Positions 1 through 8,871 of a stretch of DNA of 64,000 nt are shown here, in pieces (position 1 is the stretch's first letter; each line of letters opens with the position of its first letter). The notes beneath the pieces were generated by a model, which saw nothing but the letters and a program-made list of their open reading frames with translations, was not told the DNA's origin and made no database searches. Location: the NCBI RefSeq assembly GCF_007970185.1, contig NZ_CP042431.1, positions 3,038,001-3,102,000 of the forward strand, written 5' to 3'. The position numbers and the translations under genes are program-made. This DNA is from Pseudobacter ginsenosidimutans (lineage in GTDB: Bacteria > Bacteroidota > Bacteroidia > Chitinophagales > Chitinophagaceae).

Positions 1-175
1 TCACAGATACAAAGTACAATTCAAGTATGATCTGGCAGAAATCAGTAAAGACCAGGTAACGGGAACCTTCCTGGCTTCCGACTCCCTGAAGGTGACGCTG
101 AAACTACTGCAATCGATCAATAACCTGTCCTTCAGCCAATATCAGGATACCATTCTCGTCAGCAAACTGAAATAA
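1..175 (+). CDS. FecR-family anti-sigma factor, C-terminal end (partial)
   Basis: The frame is already open at the left edge and ends with TAA at 173-175, giving about 57 residues with no start in the window. The pattern, a short strand, then TGTF, a hydrophobic helix (LKVTLKLLQSI) and a final pair of strands ending in ILVSKLK, matches the small C-terminal domain (DUF4974-like) of FecR proteins. In this phylum FecR proteins hold an ECF sigma factor in check and receive a signal from the TonB-linked receptor encoded just downstream. The SusC gene starts within 60 bases of this stop, which is the usual order (sigma, fecR, susC, susD). The family call rests on a short tail and on context. Confidence 0.6.
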   Translation, partial: HRYKVQFKYDLAEISKDQVTGTFLASDSLKVTLKLLQSINNLSFSQYQDTILVSKLK

Positions 176-233
176 GTAAAGTCGATAAAAAATGTCTGAA
201 CGCGCCTGCACAGGTGCGCGGACCAACACGCTC

Positions 234-3200
234 ATGAACAAAACATTCTGTATGATAACAAACTCCAGACCCTTCCAATGGTGCTGCCTGCTCCTGCTGT
301 TCCTGCTGGGGACCGCTGCCGTACAGGCGCAGACAAAGGCGCAGTTGAATGGTATCGTCACTACCGAATCAGGAGATCCCCTGGACGGTGTGAGCATTAC
401 CGTAAGACTTGCCAATGCAAAAGACAAAGAAGTGCAATCCTTCTCAGCAGACCAAAAAGGCGTATTTGTGGTATCCGGACTGAATCCCGGAAGCAGGTAC
501 AGTTTTACATTTTCACATGTGGGTTACCAGGAACAGACCGTGAAGAATTTCGAGATCAAAGCGGGAGTGAACAATTCCCTGATCGTTAGAATGAAAGAAC
601 TGCCTTCCGGCCTGAACGAAGTGGTAGTGATCGGGTATGGATCGGTAAAGAAGAAAGACCTCACGGGTGCAGTGAGTTCCGTGAAAGGAGGCAAAGTTAC
701 TGAAGTGGCCTCTGGTGATATCACCAATGTGCTGCAGGGGAGGGCTGCCGGTGTGATGGTGCAGCAGACATCGTGGAAACCCGGATCCATGGCTGAGGTA
801 CGCGTAAGGGGAAACCGTAGTATCAATGGTGATAATGCTCCCCTGTATGTAGTGGATGGAGTTCCCTTTGTGGATGCCATCAATATGATCAGTCCAAACG
901 ATATCGAATCGATGGAGATCCTGAAAGATGCTTCCGCTACCGCCATCTATGGTAACCGCGGCGCCAACGGTGTGATCCTCATCACTACAAAAAAAGGGAA
1001 AAAAGGAAAATCCATCGTGGAGTATAATGGTTACTATGGTATCCAGAAGAACCAGCCCTTGCCGGAGTTGATGAGTGCTGCTGAGTTTGTGGAATATTCA
1101 AGGGAATCACAACGCAACTCACTGGGTGGCACATACGATGGAAAGCCCAACAAAGAGAACGATTTTAAGAATGAGCAACTGGTGGCCACTCCCTACATGC
1201 GTGCACAAATGGAGCGCGCATGGGCCAGCGGCACCTACGACCCTTCACAACTCACCTCCACTGACTGGCTGGATTATGGTCTGCGTCAGGGTATGATCCA
1301 GGACCATCAGCTGAGCATCCGCGGCGGCTCTGAGCAAACCAGGTTCCTCCTCTCCGCCGATTATTTCGATAACAAAGGCGTAGTGCTTGACCAGGATTAC
1401 AAACGCTATTCCGTTCGCCTCAATGCCGACCATGATGTAAGGAAGAATTTCCGCATCGGTACACAGATGTCTTATGCCAACTCGGCCCTCAATGCAGGCT
1501 GGTCGGATGTTTTCGATGGATATGGTTTGAAGAGTTTCAATCCGCTCGCTTCTCCCTGCAATGAAGATGGCACGCTCGCCATGTTCCCCACCAACAATAC
1601 CAGAACGCCCAATCCTGTTACCAACTTCGGTAAAACAAAACGCCTGAGAAAACAGGACCGTATCCTGGCCAACTTTTATGGTGAAGTGGATATCCTCCAC
1701 GATCTCAAATTCCGCTCCAACCTGGCGCTCGATTACCGCGCCTTCCAGAGCTTCGATTTCAACAGCGAGAATACTGCCGCTGCTGGTGGACAAGCACCTT
1801 CCTCCGCCATCAACGGATCGGAACGCCGCTTCATGTATTCCTGGGAAAATATCCTGAGCTATACCAAAGAGCTGGGCGATCATTCTTTCTACGCAACCCT
1901 CGTGCAATCGATCCAGCAGGAGAAATCGGAATCCAACAATATCAATGTAAAGGAACTGCCTTATGACGGGCAGCTTTATTACAATGTAGGCAGCGCGCTT
2001 ACCATCAACAACGTGGGCAGCAATCTTTCCCAATGGAACCTTGCTTCGTTCATGGGGCGACTGAATTATTCCTACCAGGGGAAATATCTGGCGACTGTCT
2101 CTGCCCGTTATGATGGTTCATCAAGACTGGCTGAAGGACAAAAATGGGTGCTCTTCCCTTCAGTGGCCCTCGCCTGGAGGATCAAGAACGAAGACTTCCT
2201 CATTAACAACAATACCATTACCGACCTGAAACTCAGGCTGGGCTGGGGACGTACGGGTAACTCCGGCATCGATCCCTACAAAACCTGGGGTAAGCTCAAT
2301 ACCATCCGTTACGTTTTCGGAGAAAGCTCCGCACTCGGCTATACGCCCGATGAAATGATCAATCCCAACCTAACCTGGGAAACAACCGGCACTTATAACG
2401 TGGGCATCGACGTTAGTTTGTTCGATGGCCGGATAAGTGGTAGCATCGAAGGTTATGTGCAGAATACCTATGATCTGCTGCTTGACAGGCCGCTGCCGAT
2501 GGTCTCCGGTTTCGGTTCCATCCTCAGCAACGTAGGCAAGACGCGTAATACGGGTATCGAGTTCACGCTAAATACCATCAATATGCGCAAACGAGATTTT
2601 GAATGGCGTTCGGACTGGATCTTTGCTCTCAACAAACAGGAAATTGTAGAACTGTATAATGGAAAAAAAGACGATGTAGGCGCCAACTGGTTCATCGGTA
2701 AACCCGTGAATATTTACTATGATCTCGGCTTCAACGGTATCTGGCAGGATACGGAAGCAGATAAAGCTGAAATGGCGCTGTTCAATAAAAATGGCTCCAC
2801 TTTCAAACCCGGCGATATCCGTCCACTCGATCGAAATAGTGATAAGAAGATCGATGCCGGCGACCGCTACATCATCGGTCAGCGCGATCCAAAATGGACA
2901 GCCAGCTGGGCCAATAATTTCCGCTACAGGAATTTCGATCTCGGCGTATTCTTCGTGGGTATGTTCGGACAGACCATCAACCACGATATGGACATGCGCT
3001 TCGATGGCCGCTATAACCAACCCAAACTGGATTACTGGACACCGGTGAATCCCAGCACAAAATATCCCCGTCCGCTGTTGGGCACTGCAAGTGTGAACTA
3101 CCTGAGCACGCTCAATTATTACAGCGGCTCATTTGTTCGCGTGAAGAATATTTCTTTGGGTTACACACTGCCTGCGCATATCGCTAAAAAAGCTTTCTTC

Positions 3201-3338
3201 GAGAAGTTCCGTGTATATGCCAGTGTTCAGAATCCCTTCCTCATTACCAATTTCCCCGGCACTGACCCTGAAGGAGCTACCGGCTTCGACGAGCCCAGTG
3301 TAGTAACCGGTTTGATTGGTGTAAACATTTCCTTTTAA
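234..3338 (+). CDS. SusC/RagA-family TonB-linked outer membrane protein
   Basis: A TonB-dependent outer membrane transporter of 1034 residues, the normal SusC size. After a signal peptide ending near AAVQAQ there is a carboxypeptidase-regulatory-like beta-sandwich (about residues 35-120), then the SusC link motif VVVIGYGSVKKKDLTGAVSS, a plug domain with YVVDGVPF, DIESMEILKDASATAIYG and RGANGVILITTKKG, and a long beta barrel ending in GVNISF. ATG at 234 is chosen because it gives a recognisable signal peptide; 192 would add 14 residues and 252 would shorten the basic region. It should form a lidded-barrel complex with the SusD protein that follows 24 bases later. The substrate is unknown, but the glycerophosphodiesterase gene downstream suggests a phosphodiester. 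Control is probably through the FecR/sigma pair upstream. Confidence 0.93.
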   Translation: MNKTFCMITNSRPFQWCCLLLLFLLGTAAVQAQTKAQLNGIVTTESGDPLDGVSITVRLANAKDKEVQSFSADQKGVFVVSGLNPGSRYSFTFSHVGYQEQTVKNFEIKAGVNNSLIVRMKELPSGLNEVVVIGYGSVKKKDLTGAVSSVKGGKVTEVASGDITNVLQGRAAGVMVQQTSWKPGSMAEVRVRGNRSINGDNAPLYVVDGVPFVDAINMISPNDIESMEILKDASATAIYGNRGANGVILITTKKGKKGKSIVEYNGYYGIQKNQPLPELMSAAEFVEYSRESQRNSLGGTYDGKPNKENDFKNEQLVATPYMRAQMERAWASGTYDPSQLTSTDWLDYGLRQGMIQDHQLSIRGGSEQTRFLLSADYFDNKGVVLDQDYKRYSVRLNADHDVRKNFRIGTQMSYANSALNAGWSDVFDGYGLKSFNPLASPCNEDGTLAMFPTNNTRTPNPVTNFGKTKRLRKQDRILANFYGEVDILHDLKFRSNLALDYRAFQSFDFNSENTAAAGGQAPSSAINGSERRFMYSWENILSYTKELGDHSFYATLVQSIQQEKSESNNINVKELPYDGQLYYNVGSALTINNVGSNLSQWNLASFMGRLNYSYQGKYLATVSARYDGSSRLAEGQKWVLFPSVALAWRIKNEDFLINNNTITDLKLRLGWGRTGNSGIDPYKTWGKLNTIRYVFGESSALGYTPDEMINPNLTWETTGTYNVGIDVSLFDGRISGSIEGYVQNTYDLLLDRPLPMVSGFGSILSNVGKTRNTGIEFTLNTINMRKRDFEWRSDWIFALNKQEIVELYNGKKDDVGANWFIGKPVNIYYDLGFNGIWQDTEADKAEMALFNKNGSTFKPGDIRPLDRNSDKKIDAGDRYIIGQRDPKWTASWANNFRYRNFDLGVFFVGMFGQTINHDMDMRFDGRYNQPKLDYWTPVNPSTKYPRPLLGTASVNYLSTLNYYSGSFVRVKNISLGYTLPAHIAKKAFFEKFRVYASVQNPFLITNFPGTDPEGATGFDEPSVVTGLIGVNISF

Positions 3339-3362
3339 CTGAAAGCATAAAAGTTAAGAAGT

Positions 3363-5141
3363 ATGAAAAAGATGATTGGCATTGTGCTGGCATCCTCCAT
3401 GTTGATGGGCACAGCCTGTAAAAAATACCTGACCGAAGACGTTGTGAGCAGTGTGAGCTATCAGCTGTATACCACGGAGAAGGGAATCGAAGGCGCACTG
3501 GTGTCTGCCTATAATACGCTCAGGCAGGGCGTTACCAGCGAAAGGAAATTGACCCTGTCCGATGCTGGAACAGACCTTTTTACTCTCGGTTCTGACGGTA
3601 ACGCCGCTTTCAACCAGTACCTGGCAACATTGAGCTCGCTCGAAGGCAAACTCACTGATTTTTGGGATTATCATTACAAAGGCATCTCCGAGTGCAATGT
3701 GATCATGACCTATCTTCCCAAAGTACCCATTGCCGACGCAAGAAAAGCTGTGATCGAAGGCGAAGCGAAATTCCTTCGCGCTTTATATTATTTCGATCTT
3801 GTACAACAGTACGGCAATATTCCATTAGTACTGGAATCATTCGATAAAGTGAAAACAGATTTCAAACGCGCACCGGTAAAAGATGTGTACGAAGCCATTA
3901 TCGCCGATCTGAAGTTTGCCTTTGAAAACCTGCCTGCAACAGCCACTGCGCAGGGCCGCTGTAATAAAGCCGCCGCTGCCCACCTGTTGTCTAAAGTGTA
4001 TCTCACCAGAGGCAGCGCTGTTTCTCCTGAGCAACGCAATATCCGCGGTACACAGACTACAGACCTGGATGATGCCATTACTTATGCCGGCAAAATAGTG
4101 AACAAAGAACTGGGTACTTTTTCGCTGGTGGCAGATTTCGCAAAGCTCTGGGACATCAATAACCAGGTGAACAGTGAAGTGATCTTTGCTGTTCAGTTCA
4201 CCACCACTCAGCTGAACAACGGAAGCGGCAATCAGCAACACCTCTATCATGTTCCCCAATATGATGCTATCAATACCAGGATCCTCGCGCGTTCTATTGA
4301 ATATGGCAGGCCTTACAGAAGGGTTCGCCCAACACCTTTCGTGTATGACGGATTGTTTGGAGCTACACGCAAATATGATTCGCGTTTTGTGAAATCCTTT
4401 GTGTGGGGATATATCGCCAACAAAGCAGCCACAGGTATAGTTACTACCGCAGGTAATACCATCAATGTGGCTGTGGGGGATACCGCGCTTTATTTCTCGC
4501 CCATTATTTACGCCACACCGGCAGCATTGGCCGATGCTGTACAGGAGCATAAACGTTTTGCACTTTTCTATCCGCAGAACACATATGCGCCGGTAACGAT
4601 GAACAATATCTTCCCCGGGCTCCGCAAATGGCTGGATCCTACAAGGCCCACTACCAATGAAACCAATGGGAGCCGCGACTGGGTGATCTTCCGCTACGCT
4701 GAAACCCTGTTGATCCTGGCGGAAGCTTATGGCAGAAAAGGAGAATTCGATAAAGCTGTTCCATTGATCAACCAGGTACGCGAGCGTGCGGCGTATAAAG
4801 AAAATGAGGCCAAGACCATCCAGTACTGGACTTTCGAAGGCGGCAGCTATGCAGATCGTACCAAATCAACGGTGGTGGATATGCGCATTACAGAATCAGA
4901 TATCAACACGGATTTCGTGGACTTCATGCTGGATGAACGTGGTCGTGAATTGCTGGGAGAATTGAGCCGCTGGGAAGATCTCGTTCGTTGTGAAAAACTA
5001 AAAGAGCGTGTAGAGAAATACAATCCCGATGCGCAGAATATCAGGGACTATCACAATTTGCGTCCAATTCCGCAAACGCATATCGACCGGCTGGATCCAC
5101 GCGGGCCTATTGAAGAAGAACAAAATATCGGATACTATTAA
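3363..5141 (+). CDS. SusD/RagB-family nutrient-binding lipoprotein
   Basis: A 592-residue surface lipoprotein. The start has a short basic region, a hydrophobic stretch and a lipobox GTAC with the lipidated cysteine at about residue 19. The body shows the SusD pattern: N-terminal YTTEKGIEGALVSAYNTLRQ, the TPR-like RALYYFDLVQQYGNIPLV, and a C-terminal part with RYAETLLILAEAYGR, then LDERGRELLGELSRWEDLVR and the ending NLRPIPQTHIDR. In SusCD complexes this protein is the hinged lid that captures the nutrient over the SusC barrel. It is 24 bases after susC and 18 bases before the phosphodiesterase gene, so one operon is likely. Confidence 0.93.
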   Translation: MKKMIGIVLASSMLMGTACKKYLTEDVVSSVSYQLYTTEKGIEGALVSAYNTLRQGVTSERKLTLSDAGTDLFTLGSDGNAAFNQYLATLSSLEGKLTDFWDYHYKGISECNVIMTYLPKVPIADARKAVIEGEAKFLRALYYFDLVQQYGNIPLVLESFDKVKTDFKRAPVKDVYEAIIADLKFAFENLPATATAQGRCNKAAAAHLLSKVYLTRGSAVSPEQRNIRGTQTTDLDDAITYAGKIVNKELGTFSLVADFAKLWDINNQVNSEVIFAVQFTTTQLNNGSGNQQHLYHVPQYDAINTRILARSIEYGRPYRRVRPTPFVYDGLFGATRKYDSRFVKSFVWGYIANKAATGIVTTAGNTINVAVGDTALYFSPIIYATPAALADAVQEHKRFALFYPQNTYAPVTMNNIFPGLRKWLDPTRPTTNETNGSRDWVIFRYAETLLILAEAYGRKGEFDKAVPLINQVRERAAYKENEAKTIQYWTFEGGSYADRTKSTVVDMRITESDINTDFVDFMLDERGRELLGELSRWEDLVRCEKLKERVEKYNPDAQNIRDYHNLRPIPQTHIDRLDPRGPIEEEQNIGYY

Positions 5142-5159
5142 TCTATAAACTGAACCTAT

Positions 5160-6017
5160 ATGCGAAAGATACTGTCTTCCTTTTCATTTTTTATATTGCT
5201 CGCAGTGGCAGCGGTGGCGCAGCAGCCCACCGCCCGCTTCCGCGAGATACAGGAGTCGTTCAGGAATACCAATAATTCCATTGTGATGATCGCGGCACAT
5301 CGTGGCGCACACCTGGAAGACCCTGAAAATTCACTGGCGGCTTTCAGAAAAAGCATCGAAATGGGCATCGATATCATCGAACTGGATGTGCGTTGTACCA
5401 AAGATGGGGTGCTGATTTGTATGCACGATAAAACTGTGGACCGAACCACTAACGGCAAAGGCAATGTGAAAGATCTTACTTTCGGGGAGATCCGTAAACT
5501 CAAACTGAAACACAATAATCAGCTTACGGAAGAGATCGTTCCCACACTGGAAGAAGCGCTGAGCCTCACCAAAGGAAAGATCATGGTTGACCTGGATATC
5601 AAAAGCGCCGGGTGCATCGATGCCATCATGGACATGGTGAACAAGACCAATACAGCCGATCAATGCCTCTTCTTTGTTGGCGAGGCAGAACATGCAAAAA
5701 TGATCAAGGCCAAAAATCCTGCTTTCATAACACTGTTGCGTACCAACAGTGCACAAGAAGTGACCGATGCTTTCAAAGTGGTGAAGTCCGAAGCTATTCA
5801 TATCGATGACTCGCATAACAATAAGGAAGTGATCAAAGGGATCAAAGCCAATGGTGCAAGAGTGTGGCACAATGCTTTAGGCGATGTGGACAATGCGGTG
5901 AAAGCCGGTAACACCGCTGCATTCGAACGCGCGTTGAATACTGGAGCGAATATCATTCAGACAGATTATCCTGCTTTGCTGAAACAGTTCCTGACTGAAA
6001 AGAAGATGTATTATTAA
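5160..6017 (+). CDS. Secreted glycerophosphodiester phosphodiesterase
   Basis: A 285-residue exported enzyme of the GDPD family, which cleaves glycerophosphodiesters to glycerol 3-phosphate and an alcohol. After a signal peptide (residues 1-20, cut near AVAQQ) the TIM-barrel motifs are all present: AHRGAH with H47 and R48, EDPENS with E53 and N57, the metal-binding IIELDV (E74, D76) and the catalytic MHD (H89-D90). The C-terminal half holds the expected barrel strands and ends with GANIIQTDYPALL, the usual last GDPD motif. It is the third gene of the SusC-SusD run, which makes a glycerophosphodiester or a teichoic/phospholipid fragment a plausible substrate for the whole locus. That substrate assignment is inference. 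Confidence 0.92.
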   Translation: MRKILSSFSFFILLAVAAVAQQPTARFREIQESFRNTNNSIVMIAAHRGAHLEDPENSLAAFRKSIEMGIDIIELDVRCTKDGVLICMHDKTVDRTTNGKGNVKDLTFGEIRKLKLKHNNQLTEEIVPTLEEALSLTKGKIMVDLDIKSAGCIDAIMDMVNKTNTADQCLFFVGEAEHAKMIKAKNPAFITLLRTNSAQEVTDAFKVVKSEAIHIDDSHNNKEVIKGIKANGARVWHNALGDVDNAVKAGNTAAFERALNTGANIIQTDYPALLKQFLTEKKMYY

Positions 6018-6042
6018 TCCCTGGATAACCATCATGAAAAAG

Positions 6043-6068
6043 AAACTCCGGCCTGTGCGCCGGAGTTT
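6043..6068 (+). terminator. Hairpin terminator after the SusCD/GDPD operon
   Basis: A perfect 10-base-pair stem (AAACTCCGGC with GCCGGAGTTT) around a six-base loop lies 26 bases after the phosphodiesterase stop. The right arm ends in TTTGTG, so the U-tract is short. Position and symmetry support an intrinsic terminator. Confidence 0.7.
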
Positions 6069-6144
6069 GTGTAAATGCCATATCGTTCCAGGCGTATATT
6101 AGCAAGCAACTTCCTGCCGGAATCCAAAGCAGAATGAGTAACTG

Positions 6145-6161
6145 TGTATTATATTAATACA
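6145..6161. promoter_or_regulatory. Small AT-rich inverted repeat upstream of the GyrI-like gene
   Basis: Seven-base arms TGTATTA and TAATACA flank a three-base centre, about 75 bases before the GyrI-like start. It could be a regulator site in the promoter region. Such AT-rich repeats also arise by chance, so the call is weak. Confidence 0.2.
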
Positions 6162-6234
6162 AGTGAATTGTTTACTGCTGACATAGGGCTGTCACACCGC
6201 CCGCTTTTCTTTGCTCATAAAAATAAAACTGGCT

Positions 6235-6858
6235 ATGGAAAAAACAGATCTCACTAAAACTTACAAACAGTATTACACCGCCAAAGCAACACCGGAACTG
6301 GTAATCATTGAAGCTGCCCAATTCCTGAGCATCACCGGCAAGGGCGATCCGTCCGGGCCTGCATTTGCTGATTCCATTCAGGCGCTTTACACTGCAGCTT
6401 ATGGGATCAAATTTTTTTACAAGGATCAGGGAAAGGATTTTATGGTGGCGAAACTGGAAGGGCTTTGGAAATTCGATACAACAATCTATAAGGATGTAAG
6501 CATGTCCGATGCTCCTAAACTGATCCCGCGCTCTGAATGGGAATACCGACTGCTGATCCGTTTGCCCGGCTTTGTTAGTAAAGTGGTAGTGGCAAAAGCA
6601 TTGCCGGAGATCGCTGCGAAAAAAAATATTCCCCGCGCAGGCGAAGTGGAATGGTTTGAGATGAATGAAGGGAAATCAGTGCAGATACTGCATGTAGGCC
6701 CTTTCTCCACTGAGCCGGAATCTTTGCAGAAGATTGCTGATTTCTGCAAAGAGAAAGAATTACAACAAAACGGACTTCATCATGAGATCTATCTCTCGGA
6801 TTTCCGCAAAACACCTGAGGCCAAACTCAAAACCATTTTGCGGGAGCCTGTGAAGTAA
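6235..6858 (+). CDS. GyrI-like small-molecule-binding domain protein
   Basis: A cytosolic protein of 207 residues from ATG 6235; an earlier start at 6211 would add only eight residues without support. It matches the stand-alone GyrI-like group: PELVIIEAAQFLSITGKGDPSGPAFADSIQALY at the front, a central YKDQGKDFMVAKLEGLW, a two-fold repeat of the SHS2-type strands, and a C-terminal EVEWFEMNEGKSVQILHVGPFSTEP. The family binds small hydrophobic compounds, and members without a DNA-binding domain may act as hydrolases or binding proteins. No operon partner is visible: the next gene is on the other strand, one base past this stop. Confidence 0.8.
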   Translation: MEKTDLTKTYKQYYTAKATPELVIIEAAQFLSITGKGDPSGPAFADSIQALYTAAYGIKFFYKDQGKDFMVAKLEGLWKFDTTIYKDVSMSDAPKLIPRSEWEYRLLIRLPGFVSKVVVAKALPEIAAKKNIPRAGEVEWFEMNEGKSVQILHVGPFSTEPESLQKIADFCKEKELQQNGLHHEIYLSDFRKTPEAKLKTILREPVK

Positions 6859-6859
6859 A

Positions 6860-7459
6860 TCACACTGCCACACTCGCCAATCCTTTCTCCAGCGCCGTTT
6901 CCATTATTCCGGAAATGCCGCCGCCTTCAACCCTGAATGTGGTGATATCATTCAATCCAATGAATCCAAGAATATGCCGCAGGTACGGCTCTGCAAAATC
7001 CATCGGTTTCATCGGCCCATCGGAATATACGCCGTTGGATGCCAGCGCCAGGTAGATCTTCTTATCCCCCAATAACCCTTCAGACTTTCCATTGGCATAA
7101 CGGAAACTCAGGCCGGGTCTCACTATCAGATCAAGCCACGCTTTGAGTGTACTCGGGATATGGAAATTATAAAGCGGGGAACCGATGATCGCAATATCAG
7201 CGTCAGCCAGTTCTGCCACTGCATCATTGGAGATCCGGAGTGCATTACGCTGTTCAGGCGACTGCTCTGTAACCGGCACTTTAAAAGCTCCGATCATCGT
7301 CTGATCCAGGGCCGGATAATTCTTTTCCGAAACATTGATGGTCTTCACCCTGCTGCCGGGATATTTCTCTAACAATTTCTCTATAATGTTGTTACCGAGC
7401 TTAATACTGGCAGACGCTTCCTGCCTCGGGCTCGAAATGATATGTAATATGTTTTTCAT
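6860..7459 (-). CDS. azoR: FMN-dependent NADH-azoreductase
   Basis: A 199-residue flavodoxin-like quinone/azo reductase of the AzoR group. Visible features are the N-terminal strand and phosphate loop (ILHIISSPRQEASASIKLG), the flavin-site motif SPLYNFHIPSTLKAWLDLIVRPGLSFRY and the C-terminal FIGLNDITTFRVEG, all in the usual order and at normal length. The enzyme reduces quinones and azo compounds with NADH and is generally a response to electrophile stress. It is divergent from the HxlR regulator across an 87-base region holding an inverted repeat, a common arrangement in which the regulator controls its neighbour. Confidence 0.9.
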   Translation of the reverse strand: MKNILHIISSPRQEASASIKLGNNIIEKLLEKYPGSRVKTINVSEKNYPALDQTMIGAFKVPVTEQSPEQRNALRISNDAVAELADADIAIIGSPLYNFHIPSTLKAWLDLIVRPGLSFRYANGKSEGLLGDKKIYLALASNGVYSDGPMKPMDFAEPYLRHILGFIGLNDITTFRVEGGGISGIMETALEKGLASVAV

Positions 7460-7505
7460 AACACAAACCTACATACCTTTGCTAATTAAAAGTAAGCAGT
7501 AAACT

Positions 7506-7525
7506 AAAGGTTAGTGGTAACCTTT
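7506..7525. promoter_or_regulatory. Operator-like inverted repeat in the azoR/hxlR divergent region
   Basis: A perfect 8-base inverted repeat, AAAGGTTA-gtgg-TAACCTTT, lies 22 bases before the HxlR start and 47 bases before the azoreductase start. The right arm overlaps a TAaccTTTG stretch that resembles a Bacteroidota -7 box for the hxlR gene, so a bound dimer would plausibly block or alter its promoter. HxlR proteins bind such short dyads. The function is inferred. Confidence 0.45.
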
Positions 7526-7546
7526 GGGTTAGTAAAAAGAGAAAAT

Positions 7547-7939
7547 ATGAAAGATATCAATGGGAAAATAAGGCTGAGTGCGCCCGAATGTAATTCGGCT
7601 TTGTCTGCCGTGGGGGATGCGTTGTACGTGATAGGAGGGAAGTGGAAACTGCGCATCATCATCGCCCTTTCCGAAGGCAACAAACGTTTCAATGATCTGC
7701 AGCGCAGGGTGGAAGGGATCTCTGCAAGAGTTTTGAGCAACGAATTGAAGGATCTTGAAATGAATGGTTTCGTGAAACGGATGGTGGATTCAAAAGCTAA
7801 GCCTGTGGTGGTGCAATACGAACTCACTGATTATTCCAATACACTGGAAGAGGTACTGCGTGCGCTGCACAATTGGGGCCGGCAACACCGGGAGAATATC
7901 ATGCAGCGCAGCAGGAAAATGAAACTGGTGGAAGCTTAA
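7547..7939 (+). CDS. HxlR-family winged-helix transcriptional regulator
   Basis: A 130-residue DNA-binding protein from ATG 7547. It has the full HxlR pattern: a single conserved cysteine near the start (APECNSAL), ALYVIGGKWKLRIIIAL, GNKRFNDLQRRVEGISARVLSNELKDLEMNGFVKR as the winged helix, and the wing YELTDYSNTLEEVLRALHNWG. Members are dimers that often sense electrophiles or oxidants through the N-terminal cysteine. The divergent azoreductase is the likely target. Its stop overlaps the stop of the convergent SPFH gene by four bases. Confidence 0.92.
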   Translation: MKDINGKIRLSAPECNSALSAVGDALYVIGGKWKLRIIIALSEGNKRFNDLQRRVEGISARVLSNELKDLEMNGFVKRMVDSKAKPVVVQYELTDYSNTLEEVLRALHNWGRQHRENIMQRSRKMKLVEA

Positions 7940-8871
7940 TTCTTTTTGTCGAGTGAAAGGATGATACCACCGCCATTGCCACTTTGTACCTGCGGCAATT
8001 GTCCATCCCATTTCTGAATTTTCAGGTACTCGATATAAGTACTGTTGAGTGAAACCTGTTTTCTCCTGATCGCTTCTGCTTCACCGGAAGCGGCAATCAC
8101 CTGTGCAGCACTGTCGGCCCGGGCCTGCGCAATCTTTCTGTCTCCTTCTGCAATAGCCACCAGTCGCTGGTTTTCGGCTACCTGCACTTCCTGGATCGCT
8201 TTGGTTTTTGCTTCGATGGATTGTTGCAGCGCTTCAGGAGGAATGATATTCGTTCTCAGTTGTGAGATAGTGAACCATTTGGCCACACGCTTATTGGCTT
8301 CGTTCACAATATCTGCTTCAAATTTTTCACGCTCATTGAAGATATCGTCTACTGCCCATTTGTTGGCCACGTCGTTCACTGTGCCTACGATAGCGGTCTG
8401 TAACCATTGCTGTTCGATGCTCTTGATATCAAGGCGCAGGTTCTGGAACATATCGCCCACATCACCGGGTTTCAGTGAATAGTTGAAACTTGGTTTGATG
8501 GTGGCGGAAAATCCACCCTTGGTGATCACCTGTTGTTCAGGATAATCGATATGCTGCTGGAAGGTGGGGAACTCGTAGAGTTTACTGATCCAGGTATTGT
8601 AGATCACCCAGCCGGTCTTGTATTCGAATTTGCTTACACCACGATCATCGCCGGTGAGATTCACTTTGATACCAACATGGCCCGCATCTACCCGCTCCAT
8701 CACAAAGGGTTGCACAGCCGCGATAATGAAACCGGCAATCAAAATAAAAATACCGAACCAGAATTTGGAAGATGACATGGCGCGGCCGCCTGCGCGGATC
8801 GTGGCCCAGTTGGATCTGAAATAAAGGAATACGATCAGCAGGGTGCCGACAACAAATAAAGCTGTGATCAT
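7936..8871 (-). CDS. SPFH/prohibitin-family membrane protein
   Basis: A 311-residue protein with two hydrophobic segments (residues 1-17 and about 37-55), a band-7/prohibitin domain at about 55-225 beginning VDAGHVGIKVNL, and a charged, alanine-rich coiled coil at about 220-285 (KAIQEVQVAENQRLVAIAEGDRKIAQARA split around ADSAAQ). Prohibitin-like proteins form large rings on membranes that organise proteases or lipid patches. The gene follows a 56-residue membrane protein with an ATGA overlap, so the two are translationally coupled. The second hydrophobic segment before the SPFH domain is more than the single anchor usual in this family. Confidence 0.88.
   Translation of the reverse strand: MITALFVVGTLLIVFLYFRSNWATIRAGGRAMSSSKFWFGIFILIAGFIIAAVQPFVMERVDAGHVGIKVNLTGDDRGVSKFEYKTGWVIYNTWISKLYEFPTFQQHIDYPEQQVITKGGFSATIKPSFNYSLKPGDVGDMFQNLRLDIKSIEQQWLQTAIVGTVNDVANKWAVDDIFNEREKFEADIVNEANKRVAKWFTISQLRTNIIPPEALQQSIEAKTKAIQEVQVAENQRLVAIAEGDRKIAQARADSAAQVIAASGEAEAIRRKQVSLNSTYIEYLKIQKWDGQLPQVQSGNGGGIILSLDKKN

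Noticed and set aside
1245-2033. Minus-strand open frame of about 262 codons opposite the first SusC
   Set aside because: Antisense shadow of a well supported gene, with no recognisable motif.
3837-4550. Minus-strand open frame of about 237 codons opposite SusD
   Set aside because: Overlaps a lipoprotein gene with clear SusD motifs; cysteine- and isoleucine-rich shadow.
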